From positions 62,001 through 126,000 of the forward strand of contig CANMXP010000008.1 in assembly GCA_947501845.1 (NCBI GenBank): DNA of 64,000 nt, written 5' to 3'. The position numbers and the translations under genes were made by a program. The notes below the pieces were generated by a model. The model searched no databases, was not told the origin of the DNA, and saw only the letters and a list, made by a program, of their open reading frames with translations. Position 1 is the first letter of the stretch; each line of letters opens with the position of its first letter. Shown in pieces: positions 62,402-64,000 of this stretch. Source of the stretch: an uncultured Flavobacteriaceae bacterium. Its GTDB lineage: Bacteria; Bacteroidota; Bacteroidia; Flavobacteriales; Flavobacteriaceae.

Positions 62402-63940
62402 ATGAAAGTCTCTTATTCAAAATTTTTAGTGTTTCTTTTTCTAATTTCTCTAGGTAGCTGTGCTCATAAAGAAGAAAAAAACAAAGAGGTCCCGGTAAAG
62501 GAAGATGTAAAAGATATATACGAAAAAGATTGGGCTTCACTGGGAAAACATAACGAGTCTCCAGATTGGTTTAAAGAGGCAAAATTAGGAATCTATTTTC
62601 ATTGGGGCATCTATTCTGTACCTGCATTTCATGACGAGTGGTACCCACGCTATATGCATTTAGAGAACCATAGGGTTTACAAACATCATGTCGAGACATA
62701 CGGACATCCCTCTGAGTTTGGATACCATGACTTTGTACCCATGTTCAAAGCAGAACAATTCGATCCAGAAAAATGGGCTACATTATTCAAAAAAGCAGGT
62801 GCTAAATTTGCAGGTCCAGTAGCAGAACATCATGATGGGTTCGCTATGTGGGATAGCGAAATCACACCTTGGAATGCCATGGACAAAGGTCCTAAACGTG
62901 ATGTGACTGGTGAATTAAAAAAAGCCTTTACATCAAAAGGCATGAAATTTATTACTGCTTTTCATCATGCCAGAAATTTGCAAAGAAACACAGAATTGAA
63001 TGGCACTAATTGGCTGAGTCATTACCCATATATGGAAGGTATGCCTCCTACTTCTAAAGATTCTACATTAGCATATTTATACGGTAACATTCCAGCCGAA
63101 AAATGGCACAAAGAAGTTTGGTTAGGAAAGTTAAAAGAAGTTATTGATAATTACCAACCCGATATTATTTGGTTTGATTTTGTTCTGGATGCCATTCCAG
63201 AAAATTATAGAAAAGAGTTTGCTGCTTATTATTTAAACGAAGCAGAAAAATTAGATAAAGAAGTGGTTATTGTTAGGAAACAACACGATCTACCTTTGTC
63301 TATGAGTGTCATGGATTTAGAGCAGTCCCGAAAAAATGTTATTGGAACTAAAGCTTGGATGACAGATGCCACCATTAGTAATGGAAGCTGGTCTTATAAA
63401 GAGGATTTAGGAGTAAAATCGTCAACAGATGTTTTACATATGCTTATAGATATAGTAAGCAAGAATGGTGTTTTACTTCTAAATGTTTCTCCAATGGCAA
63501 GCGGAGTTATTCCAGAAAACCAAGAAAAATGCCTACTAGAAATGGGGGCTTGGCTAGAAAAATATGGAGAGGCTATTTATGGAACTGAGGCCTGGTATAC
63601 TTTTGGTGAAGGACCAACAAAAGAACCTGAGGGGCATTTTGGAAACCATAAAGCCTTCCATAAAATAAAATACAGCAACAAAGATATTCGTTACACAACG
63701 AAAGATTATAATATCTATGGTATTGTTATGGGAGACATCGTACCAAATAAAGAAATCTTATTAACGGCTTTTGCAAAAAAGAATATAAAAGACAATGTAA
63801 AAATAGAGTCTGTTTCTATACTAGGAAGTGATGAAAAAATAGAATGGTCTATCGATACAAAAGAAGGTTTAAAAGTAAAACTTCCCTCAAAAGTAGTAGA
63901 TGAAATGGCCACAGTAATTAAAATAGAAATATCTGCATAA
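62402..63940 (+). CDS. GH29 exo-alpha-L-fucosidase/alpha-L-galactosidase-like lipoprotein, second copy
   Basis: A 512-residue GH29 lipoprotein. An earlier ATG at 62369 overlaps the uxaB stop, but ATG at 62402 gives a clean lipoprotein signal (FLISLGSCAH, lipid Cys20) and is chosen. Motifs are KLGIYFHWGIYSVPAFHDEWYP, AEHHDGFAMWDSE and the nucleophile Asp259 in IIWFDFVLD, then NGVLLLNVSPMASG. It is clearly homologous to the GH29 at 55519 but differs in loops (HARNLQRNTELN near residue 190), so the two probably accept different aglycones or sulfation states. It sits within the L-galactonate operon. Confidence 0.9.
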   Translation: MKVSYSKFLVFLFLISLGSCAHKEEKNKEVPVKEDVKDIYEKDWASLGKHNESPDWFKEAKLGIYFHWGIYSVPAFHDEWYPRYMHLENHRVYKHHVETYGHPSEFGYHDFVPMFKAEQFDPEKWATLFKKAGAKFAGPVAEHHDGFAMWDSEITPWNAMDKGPKRDVTGELKKAFTSKGMKFITAFHHARNLQRNTELNGTNWLSHYPYMEGMPPTSKDSTLAYLYGNIPAEKWHKEVWLGKLKEVIDNYQPDIIWFDFVLDAIPENYRKEFAAYYLNEAEKLDKEVVIVRKQHDLPLSMSVMDLEQSRKNVIGTKAWMTDATISNGSWSYKEDLGVKSSTDVLHMLIDIVSKNGVLLLNVSPMASGVIPENQEKCLLEMGAWLEKYGEAIYGTEAWYTFGEGPTKEPEGHFGNHKAFHKIKYSNKDIRYTTKDYNIYGIVMGDIVPNKEILLTAFAKKNIKDNVKIESVSILGSDEKIEWSIDTKEGLKVKLPSKVVDEMATVIKIEISA

Positions 63941-63942
63941 AA

Positions 63943-64000
63943 ATGATCATAGATTCTCATCAGCATTTTTGGAATTATGAACCAGTAAAACATGAATGGA
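63943..64000 (+). CDS. Amidohydrolase (L-fuconolactonase/L-galactonolactonase-like), start only
   Basis: Only the first 19 residues are in the window: MIIDSHQHFWNYEPVKHEW. The opening IDSHQHFWNY is the hallmark of the amidohydrolase-fold sugar lactonases, which include L-fucono-, L-rhamnono- and L-galactonolactonases; the HxH pair binds metal. The ATG is 3 bp after the GH29 stop, in the same operon. A lactonase is the step that a GH29-LgoD-UxaB-UxaA route would need, just after L-galactose oxidation. Only the start is seen, so the family is likely and the substrate inferred. Confidence 0.72.
   Translation, partial: MIIDSHQHFWNYEPVKHEW

Overview
The window reads as accessory, carbohydrate-degrading DNA from a marine member of the Bacteroidota, most likely Flavobacteriaceae. 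This rests on the AT-rich sequence, the absence of obvious Shine-Dalgarno sites, the many short lipoprotein signals ending in Cys, and the gene content. There are seven formylglycine sulfatases (six Cys-x-Pro/Ala-Ser-Arg signatures, one CAPTR), glycoside hydrolases of families GH2 (three, one cut by the window edge), GH16, GH28 (two) and GH29 (two), one GH67/GH20-like enzyme, and sugar-acid catabolic genes. I saw no rRNA, tRNA, CRISPR array or transposase, and no SusC/SusD pair.

Layout. 1-3481: a GH2 beta-galactosidase (partial) and a sulfatase, with a cytoplasmic propeller lactonase facing away. 3522-14774: a tight seven-gene minus-strand operon (GH2, three sulfatases, two GH28, a fourth sulfatase), divergent from kduI and a DUF4861 lipoprotein (15217-17248). 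17533-20448: a sulfatase, a MaoC hydratase and a KduD-like dehydrogenase. 20982-26180: an island of orphan genes (lipoprotein, DUF1963, unknown proteins) with a decayed duplicate. 26382-34949: an IclR-linked operon with a RhaT-type symporter, two signal-less solute-binding-protein homologues, two type III CoA-transferases, a second MaoC protein and a Gfo/Idh/MocA oxidoreductase. 35104-43323: a secreted lipoprotein, then a GH2 / ferredoxin reductase / ferredoxin / cytochrome P450 / esterase / zinc alcohol dehydrogenase operon. 43477-50473: AraC regulator, GH16, DUF6786-type lipoprotein, S41 peptidase and an unusual glycosidase-like protein. 51089-54750: an exported acetolactate decarboxylase homologue, a sulfatase and a kelch protein. 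55519-64000: two GH29 enzymes around an L-galactonate-type dehydrogenase, altronate dehydratase, tagaturonate reductase, an AraC regulator and the start of a fuconolactonase-like amidohydrolase.

Working together (inference). GH16, sulfatases, GH2, GH29 and the P450 trio fit the breakdown of a methylated, sulfated red-algal galactan such as porphyran. GH16 would cut the chain, sulfatases and GH29 would release L-galactose, GH2 would release D-galactose, and the P450 would remove 6-O-methyl groups with formaldehyde handled by the dehydrogenase and esterase. L-galactose would pass through L-galactonate, tagaturonate and altronate to 2-keto-3-deoxygluconate. The GH28/kduI/kduD part points to a uronate-containing substrate that meets the same intermediate. 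The least explained part is the IclR/RhaT/CoA-transferase/MaoC/cytosolic-binding-protein module, which I regard as the best candidate for an undescribed system. A palindromic motif (CATTTGTTATAACAAATG and partial forms) recurs upstream of four transcription units and may be a shared operator.
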